Assembly: GCA_023417975.1 (NCBI GenBank)
Contig: JAEZDX010000434.1
Location: 1 to 11,962, forward strand
DNA from: Bacillota bacterium
GTDB taxonomy: Bacteria; Bacillota; Clostridia; Clostridiales; Clostridiaceae
DNA: 11,962 bases
Reading direction: 5' to 3'
Part shown: positions 1 to 6,854 of the stretch, one piece after another
Layout of the letters: the number at the start of each line of letters is the position of its first letter
How positions within the stretch are numbered: position 1 is the stretch's first letter
The notes under the pieces: model-generated
Told to the model about the DNA's origin: nothing
What the model saw: the letters and a program-made list of their open reading frames with translations, nothing else
The model's database searches: none
Translations under genes and position numbers: made by a program

Positions 1-1388
1 AAGAAATACTTGCTATGGCAAATAAACCGGATTTCAATCCCAACACTCCAAGAGAAGGGGCAGCTACAGTGGAAGAAATGTCCAAACTATGGAGAAACAG
101 AACTGTTAGTGATACATACGAACCAGGTTCAATTTTTAAGGTGTTTACAGCTATAGCCGCTATGGAAAAAGGCCTAGTAAATGAGAATGATACCTTTGTA
201 TGTAACGGCAGCAAAAAAGTAGCCAATAAGACAATACACTGTTGGAAACGAACAGGACATGGAACTCAAAGTTTTATACAGATTTTGGAAAATTCCTGTA
301 ATGTTGGGTTTATGGAGCTTGGAGAAAGGCTTGGAGCAGCAGGACTTAATGAATATATCAATAAATTCGGCTTTGGGCAAAAGACAGGAATAGACCTTCC
401 GGGAGAGGCAAAGGGTATAATCCGTAAGACAAGCAGCATTTCAACCGTAGACTTGGCAACAATATCTTTCGGACAGAGCAATACAGTTTCTCCAATTCAA
501 TATATGGCAGCATTCAACGCAATAGCTAACAATGGTATATGGACTACTCCGCATGTTATGAAGGACATTACACACGTTGAAAATAACAAGGTTGTAGTTG
601 ATTCAACCTATCAGCAATATGATAAAAATTATACTCAAAAGCAGATTGTTTCAAAAGAAAAGGCCAATTTGCTGAGCAGTTATTTGGAGAAGGTTGTATC
701 TGAGGGCGGCGGAAAGAACGCCTTTATAGATGGATATCACATTGGCGGAAAGACTGGGACAGCCCAAAAGGTAAATTCTGCAACAGGTTCCTATGAAAGC
801 GGAAAGTATGTTGCTTCTTTTGCGGGCATGGCACCGGTAAATGATCCTAAAATATCCGTGTTTATATCCATAGATGAACCAGATCCGTCAAAATATTACG
901 CAGGACAAATAGCAGCACCGGTTGCAAAACAGGTTTTTTATGATATCTTCAATTATTTATCCATAAAGGGAGATGCAGCAATTGAGGATACACTAAGAAG
1001 CATGAAGAAGGATGTAATTGTACCTAATGTGAGAGGCATGAAGAAAGATGAAGCAATAAAACTTCTAAAGGCACAAAATTTGAAATATGAAATTGACGGT
1101 GATGGAGAGATGATAATGGATATGACTCCAAAACCAGGGTACACTGAAAAAGAAGAAAGTAAAATAATTCTTTACACAGGAAATGGCGAAAATTATAATA
1201 AAGAAGTAGTGATTCCGGATCTTAAGGGCTACAGCAGGGAGGATGCAGATAAGGTACTGCAAAGCCTTGGATTAAAAGGAGAATACATAGGAGAAGGACT
1301 TATTGATGAACAATATAAAGAACCGGGAGAAACGGTTATGAAAGGTGCCACTATTCAATTGTATTTGGATCCCGTGGCCGGTGATTAA
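1..1388 (+). CDS. spoVD: Class B penicillin-binding protein with two PASTA domains, SpoVD type (5' partial)
   Basis: This is a peptidoglycan D,D-transpeptidase that crosslinks peptide stems outside the membrane, working with a SEDS glycosyltransferase. The frame is open from base 3, and the residues before the first ATG (base 15) read EILA, giving the usual PBP segment EILAMANKPDFNP. That ATG is therefore internal and the N-terminal anchor and dimerisation domain lie outside the window. Visible active-site motifs are SxxK as SIFK (bases 129-140, nucleophile Ser), SxN as SCN (294-302) and KTGT (750-761). Two PASTA domains follow, at about bases 1011-1190 and 1203-1385, starting at VIVPNVRG and VVIPDLKG. 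Position just before murE fits spoVD or pbpB. B. subtilis SpoVD has one PASTA and PbpB two, so the split between sporulation and vegetative roles is not settled; SpoVD is the usual name for this gene in Clostridia. Family assignment is firm, subtype less so. Confidence 0.93.
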   Translation, partial: EILAMANKPDFNPNTPREGAATVEEMSKLWRNRTVSDTYEPGSIFKVFTAIAAMEKGLVNENDTFVCNGSKKVANKTIHCWKRTGHGTQSFIQILENSCNVGFMELGERLGAAGLNEYINKFGFGQKTGIDLPGEAKGIIRKTSSISTVDLATISFGQSNTVSPIQYMAAFNAIANNGIWTTPHVMKDITHVENNKVVVDSTYQQYDKNYTQKQIVSKEKANLLSSYLEKVVSEGGGKNAFIDGYHIGGKTGTAQKVNSATGSYESGKYVASFAGMAPVNDPKISVFISIDEPDPSKYYAGQIAAPVAKQVFYDIFNYLSIKGDAAIEDTLRSMKKDVIVPNVRGMKKDEAIKLLKAQNLKYEIDGDGEMIMDMTPKPGYTEKEESKIILYTGNGENYNKEVVIPDLKGYSREDADKVLQSLGLKGEYIGEGLIDEQYKEPGETVMKGATIQLYLDPVAGD

Positions 1389-1392
1389 ACTC

Positions 1393-1445
1393 ACACATCT
1401 ATATATTGGCATGCATGAGTGCGTACATGCATGCCAATATTGTGT
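1393..1445 (+). terminator. Strong hairpin after the PBP gene, terminator-like but without a U tract
   Basis: The arms at 1403-1417 (atattggcatgcatg) and 1426-1440 (catgcatgccaatat) are perfect 15-base complements around an 8-base loop. A further five pairs (acaca 1393-1397 with tgtgt 1441-1445) are possible across a five-base bulge on the left. It begins four bases after the stop codon. No run of T follows, so intrinsic termination would be weak; it may instead stabilise or process the mRNA, or be a protein-binding palindrome. Confidence 0.55.
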
Positions 1446-1446
1446 A

Positions 1447-1470
1447 AATAGAAATGTATTACTTTCTATT
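1447..1470 (+). other. Second hairpin, adjacent to the first
   Basis: Perfect 8-base arms aatagaaa (1447-1454) and tttctatt (1463-1470) flank an 8-base loop. It is AT-rich and weaker than its neighbours. It starts two bases after the extended base of the first hairpin, so the two could stack as tandem structures. Confidence 0.4.
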
Positions 1471-1503
1471 GTATAGGGAAACAACTTCAACTATTAACAG
1501 AGC

Positions 1504-1548
1504 TGTGGAAATTCTACGTTAATTATTCTCCTTTGATGAATTTCCACA
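1504..1548 (+). promoter_or_regulatory. Hairpin with anti-Shine-Dalgarno sequence in its loop (candidate murE leader element)
   Basis: The arms tgtggaaattc (1504-1514) and gaatttccaca (1538-1548) are perfect 11-base complements enclosing a 23-base loop. The loop contains tctcct (1527-1532), exactly complementary to aggaga (1695-1700) in the murE ribosome site. The structure is seen directly; its regulatory role is inference. Such a short pyrimidine match can occur by chance. Confidence 0.35.
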
Positions 1549-1560
1549 ACTGCATACCTA

Positions 1561-1592
1561 GTCAAAAAGCGCTGAAGATTCGCTATTTTGAC
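1561..1592 (+). other. Fourth hairpin of the spacer
   Basis: Left arm gtcaaaaagcg (1561-1571) pairs with right arm cgctattttgac (1581-1592), giving 11 pairs with a single bulged base around a 9-base loop. Its right arm contains most of a TTGACA hexamer, so structure and any promoter here overlap. Confidence 0.45.
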
Positions 1593-1618
1593 ACATGCAT
1601 AAGTTAAGTTTTCGTAAT
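1588..1618 (+). promoter_or_regulatory. Possible weak promoter upstream of murE
   Basis: A perfect TTGACA (1588-1593) is present about 115 bases before murE. The best -10 candidate is CGTAAT (1613-1618), four of six matches with a long 19-base spacer. The -35 is exact but the -10 is poor, so this is only a candidate for independent transcription of the mur block. Confidence 0.2.
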
Positions 1619-1650
1619 GTTTCTCAATAATAAGTTTGTAAATGAAATGT

Positions 1651-1672
1651 TTACCAACAATTAAATTGGTAA
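1651..1672 (+). other. Small AT-rich inverted repeat upstream of the murE ribosome site
   Basis: Arms ttaccaa (1651-1657) and ttggtaa (1666-1672) are complementary around an 8-base loop and are followed by an AT-rich stretch (taatttta). It lies 22 bases before the ribosome site. It could be a weak operator-like palindrome or hairpin; in sequence this AT-rich it could also be chance. Confidence 0.25.
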
Positions 1673-1707
1673 TAATTTTAAATATGCTGTCTTGAGGAGA
1701 TGAAATT

Positions 1708-3159
1708 ATGAAATTGTCAAAGCTGCTAAGAGGAATTGATTATACTCTTATCAAAGGACATATTGACGTTGAGATTAATAATATCCAATATAATTCGAAA
1801 AAGGTTGAGCATCAGGATTTATTCATATGCATCCGGGGTTTTTCAACTGACGGCCACAAATATGCACCTTCAGCTATAGAAAGAGGGGCTTCCGTCATCA
1901 TATGCGAAATGGACATTACTACCGATAAGCCTATAACGATAATTAAAGTGAAGGATTCAAGAAAAGCCATGGCATTGGCTGCTGCAAATTTCTATGGAAA
2001 TCCTTCTGAAAAGCTAAAACTCATAGGCATAACAGGTACTAACGGAAAGACTACTTCTACATATATGATTAAAGCCATACTGGAAGAAGCCGGATATAAA
2101 GTAGGACTTATAGGTACTATAGCCAACTATATTGGCAATGAAAAGCTCCATGCAGACAGAACTACGCCTGAATCTCTTGAATTGCAGGAATTATTCGGAC
2201 ATATGGTTGAAAAAGGAGTAGAGTATTGTGTTATGGAGGTTTCTTCTCATTCATTGGAATTGGACAGAGTATACGGTGTTAATTTCAAATACGGAATATT
2301 CACCAATTTGACCCAAGACCATCTGGATTTCCATAAGACCTTTGAAAATTATTATAATGCAAAGCTAAAGCTTTTCAAGGCAAGTATGCATTCAATAGTC
2401 AATGCCGATGATACATATGGTGTAAGAGTTAACAGTGATATATGCGGAGAAAAAAGCACCTATGGAATTGACTCTGCTGCCGATTATAAGGCTGATAATA
2501 TAATAATGCATTCAAGAGGAGCTAAATACACCTTGTCATTTAAAGGTAAGGGGTGTGAGGTGGAGATATTTATACCCGGAAGGTATAATATTTATAATTC
2601 ACTTTGCGCTGCAGCAGTGTGCTTGTCTGAAAATATAGAAATCAATACAGTGATAAGAGGCCTAGAAAATACTCAGGTTCCGGGAAGATGCGAATTGGTG
2701 ACAAAGAACTATGACTTGGGTTATGATATATTAATTGATTATGCACATACTCCTGACGGCTTGGAAAACATCTTGTCCACTGCAAGGGAATTTACGAAAA
2801 ATAGACTGATAGCGGTCTTTGGCTGTGGTGGAAACAGGGATAGAACTAAGAGACCAATTATGGGAGAGATAGGCTGCAGAATAAGTGATTTGGCTGTAAT
2901 TACCTCCGATAATCCTAGAGATGAAGAACCTGGAGATATAATAGAGGATATATTGACAGGTGTGAATAACGATAAATACATTGTAGTAGAGAATAGAAGA
3001 GAAGCCATTAATAAGGCAATAGACATGGCTGAAACCGGTGATGTAATTGTAATTGCAGGTAAAGGTCATGAAGACTATCAAATCTTTAAAAATAACGAAA
3101 TAATTCATTTTGATGAAAGAGAAATAGTTAAGGATATACTGGATAAAAGGCAGAGGTGA
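1708..3159 (+). CDS. murE: UDP-MurNAc-tripeptide synthetase, meso-diaminopimelate-adding
   Basis: This cytoplasmic ATP-dependent ligase adds the third stem residue to UDP-MurNAc-L-Ala-D-Glu. At 483 residues it is normal length for MurE. The Mur ligase P-loop GTNGKTT is at residues 110-116, the substrate-binding TTPES at 152-156, and the central-domain motif EVSSHS at 177-182. K219 in YNAKL matches the position of the carbamylated lysine known in this family. DNPR at residues 401-404 is the signature that distinguishes meso-DAP enzymes from lysine-adding ones, so DAP-type peptidoglycan is expected. The start is supported by GAGGAG (1694-1699), eight bases upstream. Its stop codon lies six bases before the preferred murF start, so the two are probably translationally coupled. 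Confidence 0.97.
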   Translation: MKLSKLLRGIDYTLIKGHIDVEINNIQYNSKKVEHQDLFICIRGFSTDGHKYAPSAIERGASVIICEMDITTDKPITIIKVKDSRKAMALAAANFYGNPSEKLKLIGITGTNGKTTSTYMIKAILEEAGYKVGLIGTIANYIGNEKLHADRTTPESLELQELFGHMVEKGVEYCVMEVSSHSLELDRVYGVNFKYGIFTNLTQDHLDFHKTFENYYNAKLKLFKASMHSIVNADDTYGVRVNSDICGEKSTYGIDSAADYKADNIIMHSRGAKYTLSFKGKGCEVEIFIPGRYNIYNSLCAAAVCLSENIEINTVIRGLENTQVPGRCELVTKNYDLGYDILIDYAHTPDGLENILSTAREFTKNRLIAVFGCGGNRDRTKRPIMGEIGCRISDLAVITSDNPRDEEPGDIIEDILTGVNNDKYIVVENRREAINKAIDMAETGDVIVIAGKGHEDYQIFKNNEIIHFDEREIVKDILDKRQR

Positions 3160-3164
3160 TTGTT

Positions 3165-4529
3165 ATGGAATATTTAAGCTTGGAGGAAATTACTTCAGCT
3201 GTTGGAGGTACTGTTTATTATAAGAGCAAAGCGGATACCTGCAATGAAGTATGTATAGATACGAGGAAGCTTCAGGAGGATAATCTTTATATAGCTATTA
3301 AAGGAGAAAATTTCAACGGCAATAATTTTGTGGAACAGGCTTCAAATAAGGGAGCTTCGATATGTATCGTTGAAGAAATTGCTTTTGAAACAAGCAAGCT
3401 AAAAGATACTACTGTTATTTTGGTGGAAGATACAAAAAAAGCACTAAAGGACTTGGCTAAATATTACAGAAGTAAGCTTAAGTTGAAAATAGTAGGAATA
3501 ACAGGTTCTACAGGAAAGACTACCACCAAAGACCTAATAGCTGCAGCCTTGAGTGCTAAATTTAAAGTGTTTAAGACGAAAGGAAATTTTAATAATGAAA
3601 TAGGCCTTCCGTTAATGATATTTAATTTGGATAATAACTATGATATTGCCGTTTTGGAAATGGGTATGAGTAATTTCAATGAAATACACAGGTTGGCTGA
3701 TGTAGCAAGACCGGATGTGGCTGTTATTACCAATATAGGCATGTCGCATATAGAAAGCTTAGGAAGCAGAGAAAATATATTGAAGGCTAAGCTTGAAATA
3801 ACGGATTTTCTTAATAAAGACAGCACTTTGATAGTTAATGGTGAGGATGATCTTCTTGAGAAGGTGCAGCCAGCTAACTACAATATTTTAAAAGTAGGCT
3901 TTAAGGAATATTTTGATCTATATTCAAGAAACATATCATTATTTGAAGACAGTATTGAATATAATGTTGTTAAGGGAAACAAAGAAATGGAGCAAAAGGT
4001 TAAAATCAACATACCGGGGAGACATAATGTTTTAAACTCACTGTTGGCTTTTGCCTGTGCTGATATTCTTGGAGTAACTTCAGAAGAAATTTGTACTGGA
4101 TTTAATAACTTGGAAGCCACATCTATGAGACTTGATATAATAAATTGCGGAGAGTTCAGAATTATAAATGACTGTTATAATGCGAGTCCCGATTCAATGA
4201 AAGCTGCCCTTGATGTACAAAAGAACATGAAAGCAAAAAGAAGAATTGCTGTTTTGGGTACGATGCGTGAACTTGGAAACGAAGCCTATAATGCTCATGC
4301 ACAAGTAGGAAGATATGCAAAAGAATCAGGAATAGATTTATTGATTACAATTGGTGATTATGGTAATGCTTATAAGGAAGGCTTTAATAGTGCGGAAAGC
4401 TTTGTAATGATGGAGGACGCCCATATGACAGCCGATTATTTGAAAAGCATAATGAAGGAAGGCGATTTGGTGCTTTTTAAGGCATCAAGAGCCATGAAGT
4501 TTGAGACTATTATTGAGATGATTAAGTAA
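3165..4529 (+). CDS. murF: UDP-MurNAc-tripeptide D-alanyl-D-alanine ligase
   Basis: MurF adds D-Ala-D-Ala to complete the cytoplasmic pentapeptide precursor. An upstream in-frame GTG (3156) overlaps the murE stop, but ATG 3165 is preferred because AGAGGTGA (3153-3160 region) sits at proper distance and the protein then begins MEYLSLEEI, the normal MurF N-terminus; this gives 454 residues. Visible motifs are the P-loop GSTGKTT (residues 114-120), then KGNFNNEIGLPL, EMGMSNFNEI and TNIGMSHIE in the central domain, and NDCYNASP (335-342) in the C-terminal domain. Two usually conserved C-terminal sites differ from the version I recall: LGTMRELG (365-371 region, T366 where Asp is usual) and KASR (439-442, where KGSR is usual). 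In B. subtilis murF lies outside this cluster; its place here between murE and mraY is common in other bacteria. Confidence 0.96.
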   Translation: MEYLSLEEITSAVGGTVYYKSKADTCNEVCIDTRKLQEDNLYIAIKGENFNGNNFVEQASNKGASICIVEEIAFETSKLKDTTVILVEDTKKALKDLAKYYRSKLKLKIVGITGSTGKTTTKDLIAAALSAKFKVFKTKGNFNNEIGLPLMIFNLDNNYDIAVLEMGMSNFNEIHRLADVARPDVAVITNIGMSHIESLGSRENILKAKLEITDFLNKDSTLIVNGEDDLLEKVQPANYNILKVGFKEYFDLYSRNISLFEDSIEYNVVKGNKEMEQKVKINIPGRHNVLNSLLAFACADILGVTSEEICTGFNNLEATSMRLDIINCGEFRIINDCYNASPDSMKAALDVQKNMKAKRRIAVLGTMRELGNEAYNAHAQVGRYAKESGIDLLITIGDYGNAYKEGFNSAESFVMMEDAHMTADYLKSIMKEGDLVLFKASRAMKFETIIEMIK

Positions 4530-4544
4530 TTTAATTGCGCAAAT

Positions 4545-4576
4545 GAAGGAGGGGACTGCCCGTAAGGGGTGGGAAT
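4545..4576 (+). promoter_or_regulatory. Tandem Shine-Dalgarno-like sites before mraY
   Basis: GAAGGAGGGG (4545-4554) is the stronger purine run but is 22 bases from the mraY ATG, too far for normal use. AAGGGG (4564-4569) is seven bases away and probably serves initiation. No in-frame start codon fits the first site, so it may act as a ribosome standby site or be a leftover. Confidence 0.35.
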
Positions 4577-5548
4577 ATGGGTGATATAATAAATTCGAAA
4601 ATAATATATGCTGTTTTGGTGGCTTTTGTTGTAGCTACTCTTATTGGGCCGTTGATTATACCTGCTTTACGTTGGTTGAAATTTGGCCAATTTATTAGAG
4701 AGGATGGGCCTAAAAGTCATCAGAAAAAAGCCGGGACTCCTACCATGGGAGGAATAATATTCATTGCTGCTGCAGTAATTGCTCTGCCGCTTATGGTTAA
4801 GAATCCTACAGATGAAGCTATGTTTGCACTGTATGCTTTTATAGCCTTTGGGTTTATAGGCTTCTTGGATGATATATTAAAAATTGCAAAGAAAAACAAT
4901 CTTGGCTTAAGAGCATATCAAAAGATGACGCTTCTTCTATTGGTTTCTTTTGGATTTGCATATTATGCATATACGAATCCGGAAATAGGTTCAAGTATAA
5001 TAGTACCTTTTCTTGGGAAAACAGTAAATCTAGGGATACTTTACATACCGTTTATCATAGTTTTCTTTGCGGCTACTACCAATGCAGTAAATCTAACGGA
5101 CGGACTTGACGGATTGGCAACCTCTGTTACATTATTGGTGATGACCTTCTTTGCTATGGTTTCCATGGCTTTGCACTATTATACCTTGGCAAATTTTTGT
5201 GGAGTTATCGCAGGAGCACTGCTTGGCTTTCTAAGATATAATGCTTTCCCAGCAAGGGTTTTTATGGGGGATACGGGGTCACTGGCACTTGGCGGCGCTG
5301 TAGCAGCTGTAGCTATGATGCTGAAGCTGCCATTGATAATATTACTAGTGGGAGGCATATATTTAATGGAGGCGCTTTCAGTGATTATTCAGGTAATCAG
5401 CTTTAAGACCACAGGAAAAAGGGTTTTCAAAATGGCTCCTATACATCACCATTTTGAAATGAACGGTTGGGCGGAGCCAAAGATTGTATCTATATTTTCT
5501 ATAGTTACAGTAGTGTTATGTCTTATTGCATTTTTATCATTGTATTAG
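4577..5548 (+). CDS. mraY: Phospho-MurNAc-pentapeptide transferase (lipid I synthase)
   Basis: This integral membrane enzyme transfers phospho-MurNAc-pentapeptide from UDP to undecaprenyl phosphate, forming lipid I on the cytoplasmic face. Its 323 residues match the usual length and about ten hydrophobic segments are visible. Family motifs are all present: GTPTMGG near residues 53-59, the Mg-binding DD pair (98-99), NLTDGLDG (172-179), MGDTG (230-234) and the HHH motif in APIHHHFE (287-294). It lies 47 bases after murF. The SEDS gene follows directly, whereas murD commonly sits between these two genes in Firmicutes. Confidence 0.97.
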   Translation: MGDIINSKIIYAVLVAFVVATLIGPLIIPALRWLKFGQFIREDGPKSHQKKAGTPTMGGIIFIAAAVIALPLMVKNPTDEAMFALYAFIAFGFIGFLDDILKIAKKNNLGLRAYQKMTLLLLVSFGFAYYAYTNPEIGSSIIVPFLGKTVNLGILYIPFIIVFFAATTNAVNLTDGLDGLATSVTLLVMTFFAMVSMALHYYTLANFCGVIAGALLGFLRYNAFPARVFMGDTGSLALGGAVAAVAMMLKLPLIILLVGGIYLMEALSVIIQVISFKTTGKRVFKMAPIHHHFEMNGWAEPKIVSIFSIVTVVLCLIAFLSLY

Positions 5549-5570
5549 CAATTATTTAGGAGGATAAAGT

Positions 5571-6689
5571 ATGAAAAATGCCGGGAACAAAGGCGGAGAA
5601 GCTGATTTTATAATGTTTGCCACAATAATGCTTCTGCTCTCCATAGGTATAATAATGATTTACAGTGCCAGTGCATGGACTGCCGGTATAAAATATGGAG
5701 ATGATATGTATTTCCTAAAAAAACAGCTTACATGGGCTGCTTTAGGCATAATTATCATGATTATTGTCATGGGCATAGACTATCATAAGTTAAAAAGGTT
5801 CACTACCTTGGCTATGATAATAACGATACCGCTATTACTGCTTGTATTCGTGTTTCCCGAGATAAATGGAGCTAAAAGGTGGATACAGTTAGGACCTGGA
5901 AGTATTCAGCCCTCGGAAATTGCAAAGTATGTGGTTGTAGCCTATCTTGCAAAAAGTATGGACTATAAAGGTGAAAAGATAAGATCTTTTATATATGGTG
6001 TCATACCATACTTACTCATTGCGGGATTTTATGCCGGATTGGTACTTATGGAAAATAATTTAAGTATATGCTCTGTAATTATGATAGTTACAATTATTGT
6101 ACTTTTTGTGGCAGGAGCAAGAGCGTGGCATATTTTTGGAATAATTACTCCTGCTGGAGTGCTTGCGGGAATTGTATTGATTTTTTCGGCAGAGTATAGA
6201 AAAAAGAGACTTTTAAGCTTCTTGGACCCTTGGAAGGATGCTATAGGCGATGGATATCAGCTGATACAGTCCCTTTTGGCACTTGGTTCGGGAGGTATAT
6301 GGGGTTTGGGTCTTGGGCAATCAAGACAGAAGTGCTATTATATGCCGGAGCCACATAACGATTTTATATTCGCCATAATAGGTGAAGAACTTGGATTGAT
6401 AGGCTGTGTATTTCTAATAATGCTTTTTGTATTATTCGTATGGAGAGGAATAAGAACAGCAATAAATGCCAAGGATACATATGGTACTTTACTTGCTACG
6501 GGAATAACCTCCATAATAGCAGTTCAAGCTATTATAAATATTGCGGTTGTAACGGGATCTATGCCGGTAACGGGAGTACCGCTTCCTTTTATAAGCTATG
6601 GAGGCTCTTCGCTAGTAATTAACCTAGCAGCTATGGGAGTGCTTTTGAATATATCAAGACAAAGTAAGAGTAACAAAATAAAAATCTAA
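5571..6689 (+). CDS. ftsW: SEDS peptidoglycan glycosyltransferase, FtsW/SpoVE type
   Basis: SEDS proteins polymerise lipid II into glycan strands in the membrane, paired with a class B PBP such as the one at the left edge. The 372-residue protein has about ten membrane segments. Family signatures are GAKRWIQLGPGSIQPSE near residues 99-116, PEPHNDFIFAIIGEELG (259-275), and GVPLPFISYGGSS near the C-terminus. D264 in PEPHNDF corresponds to the putative catalytic aspartate of the family. AGGAGG (5558-5563) lies seven bases before the ATG. The stop codon is embedded in the terminator stem. FtsW (division) and SpoVE (spore cortex) are hard to separate by sequence; position favours either. Confidence 0.95.
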   Translation: MKNAGNKGGEADFIMFATIMLLLSIGIIMIYSASAWTAGIKYGDDMYFLKKQLTWAALGIIIMIIVMGIDYHKLKRFTTLAMIITIPLLLLVFVFPEINGAKRWIQLGPGSIQPSEIAKYVVVAYLAKSMDYKGEKIRSFIYGVIPYLLIAGFYAGLVLMENNLSICSVIMIVTIIVLFVAGARAWHIFGIITPAGVLAGIVLIFSAEYRKKRLLSFLDPWKDAIGDGYQLIQSLLALGSGGIWGLGLGQSRQKCYYMPEPHNDFIFAIIGEELGLIGCVFLIMLFVLFVWRGIRTAINAKDTYGTLLATGITSIIAVQAIINIAVVTGSMPVTGVPLPFISYGGSSLVINLAAMGVLLNISRQSKSNKIKI

Positions 6690-6719
6690 AGGCCTGGCAA
6701 TAGCCGGACCTTTATTTTT
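6688..6719 (+). terminator. Intrinsic terminator of the mur-ftsW block
   Basis: Arms 6688-6698 (aaaggcctggc) and 6703-6713 (gccggaccttt) form an 11-position stem with one mismatch and one G-U pair, a four-base loop, and a following T-rich run (tttattttt). The stem begins within the ftsW stop codon. It should end most transcription here, so divIB needs its own promoter or read-through. Confidence 0.85.
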
Positions 6720-6853
6720 GTAAATTTGAATAAAAAATTTAATGAAATTAATTAAATATAATGGTATTATTAAATTATGAGATTATTAATCCGGTATTAT
6801 TAGTTTTTAAACTATATAATCGGTATATTAGTTATTTTAGGTAGGGGTATTAT
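6720..6853. promoter_or_regulatory. AT-rich region upstream of divIB, presumed to hold its promoter
   Basis: The preceding terminator implies a promoter in this stretch. Two exact TATAAT hexamers are seen (6757-6762 and 6815-6820), but neither has a convincing -35 at 16-18 bases; TTGAAT at 6726-6731 is 25 bases from the first. A palindrome tagttt-tt-aaacta spans 6801-6814. The exact promoter cannot be assigned by eye. Confidence 0.35.
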
Positions 6854-6854
6854 A
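6763..6854 (+). repeat. Four short GGTAT(T)ATTA-like direct repeats before divIB
   Basis: GGTATTATTA occurs at 6763-6772 and again at 6793-6802. A variant GGTATATTA is at 6822-6830, and GGTATTATA at 6846-6854 touches the divIB start codon. Spacings are 30, 29 and 24 bases, near three helical turns for the first two. They could be operator sites or remnants of tandem duplication. Confidence 0.4.

Larger units (their letters stand above)
1389..1707. other. 319-base structured non-coding spacer between the PBP gene and murE
   Basis: No convincing gene lies here. It contains four consecutive hairpins (annotated separately), one weaker hairpin near the murE end, one TTGACA hexamer and the murE ribosome site. 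Short ATG-started frames exist but none has a ribosome site. The rest is AT-rich single-copy sequence. It probably forms a 3' end for the PBP message, a 5' leader for murE, or both. Confidence 0.7.

Noticed and set aside
1411..1476. 21-codon frame with three cysteines inside the first hairpin
   Set aside because: No ribosome site precedes the ATG and its sequence is dictated by the palindrome; overlapping frames at 1454-1522 and 1536-1607 have the same problem.
1504..1548. Inverted pair resembling DnaA boxes (TTATCCACA-like)
   Set aside because: Each arm matches only seven of nine bases and nothing else suggests an origin here.
1389..1707. CRISPR array, tRNA, T-box or riboswitch in the spacer
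   Set aside because: The hairpins differ in sequence from one another, there is no cloverleaf, and no T-box GGTGG-type motif or known riboswitch core was seen.
2731..3108. Long open frames on the minus strand within murE and other genes
   Set aside because: They are shadows of conserved + strand genes, with no ribosome sites or recognisable protein motifs.
3156..3164. Upstream GTG start for murF overlapping the murE stop
   Set aside because: The ribosome site AGAGGTG would overlap the start codon; ATG 3165 is well placed.
4569..4589. Short GTG-started upstream frame before mraY
   Set aside because: It is six codons long, 14 bases from the nearest strong purine run, and out of frame with mraY.
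6757..6820. Two exact TATAAT hexamers as divIB promoters
   Set aside because: Neither has a recognisable -35 at proper spacing, and such hexamers are common in AT-rich sequence, so no single promoter was assigned.
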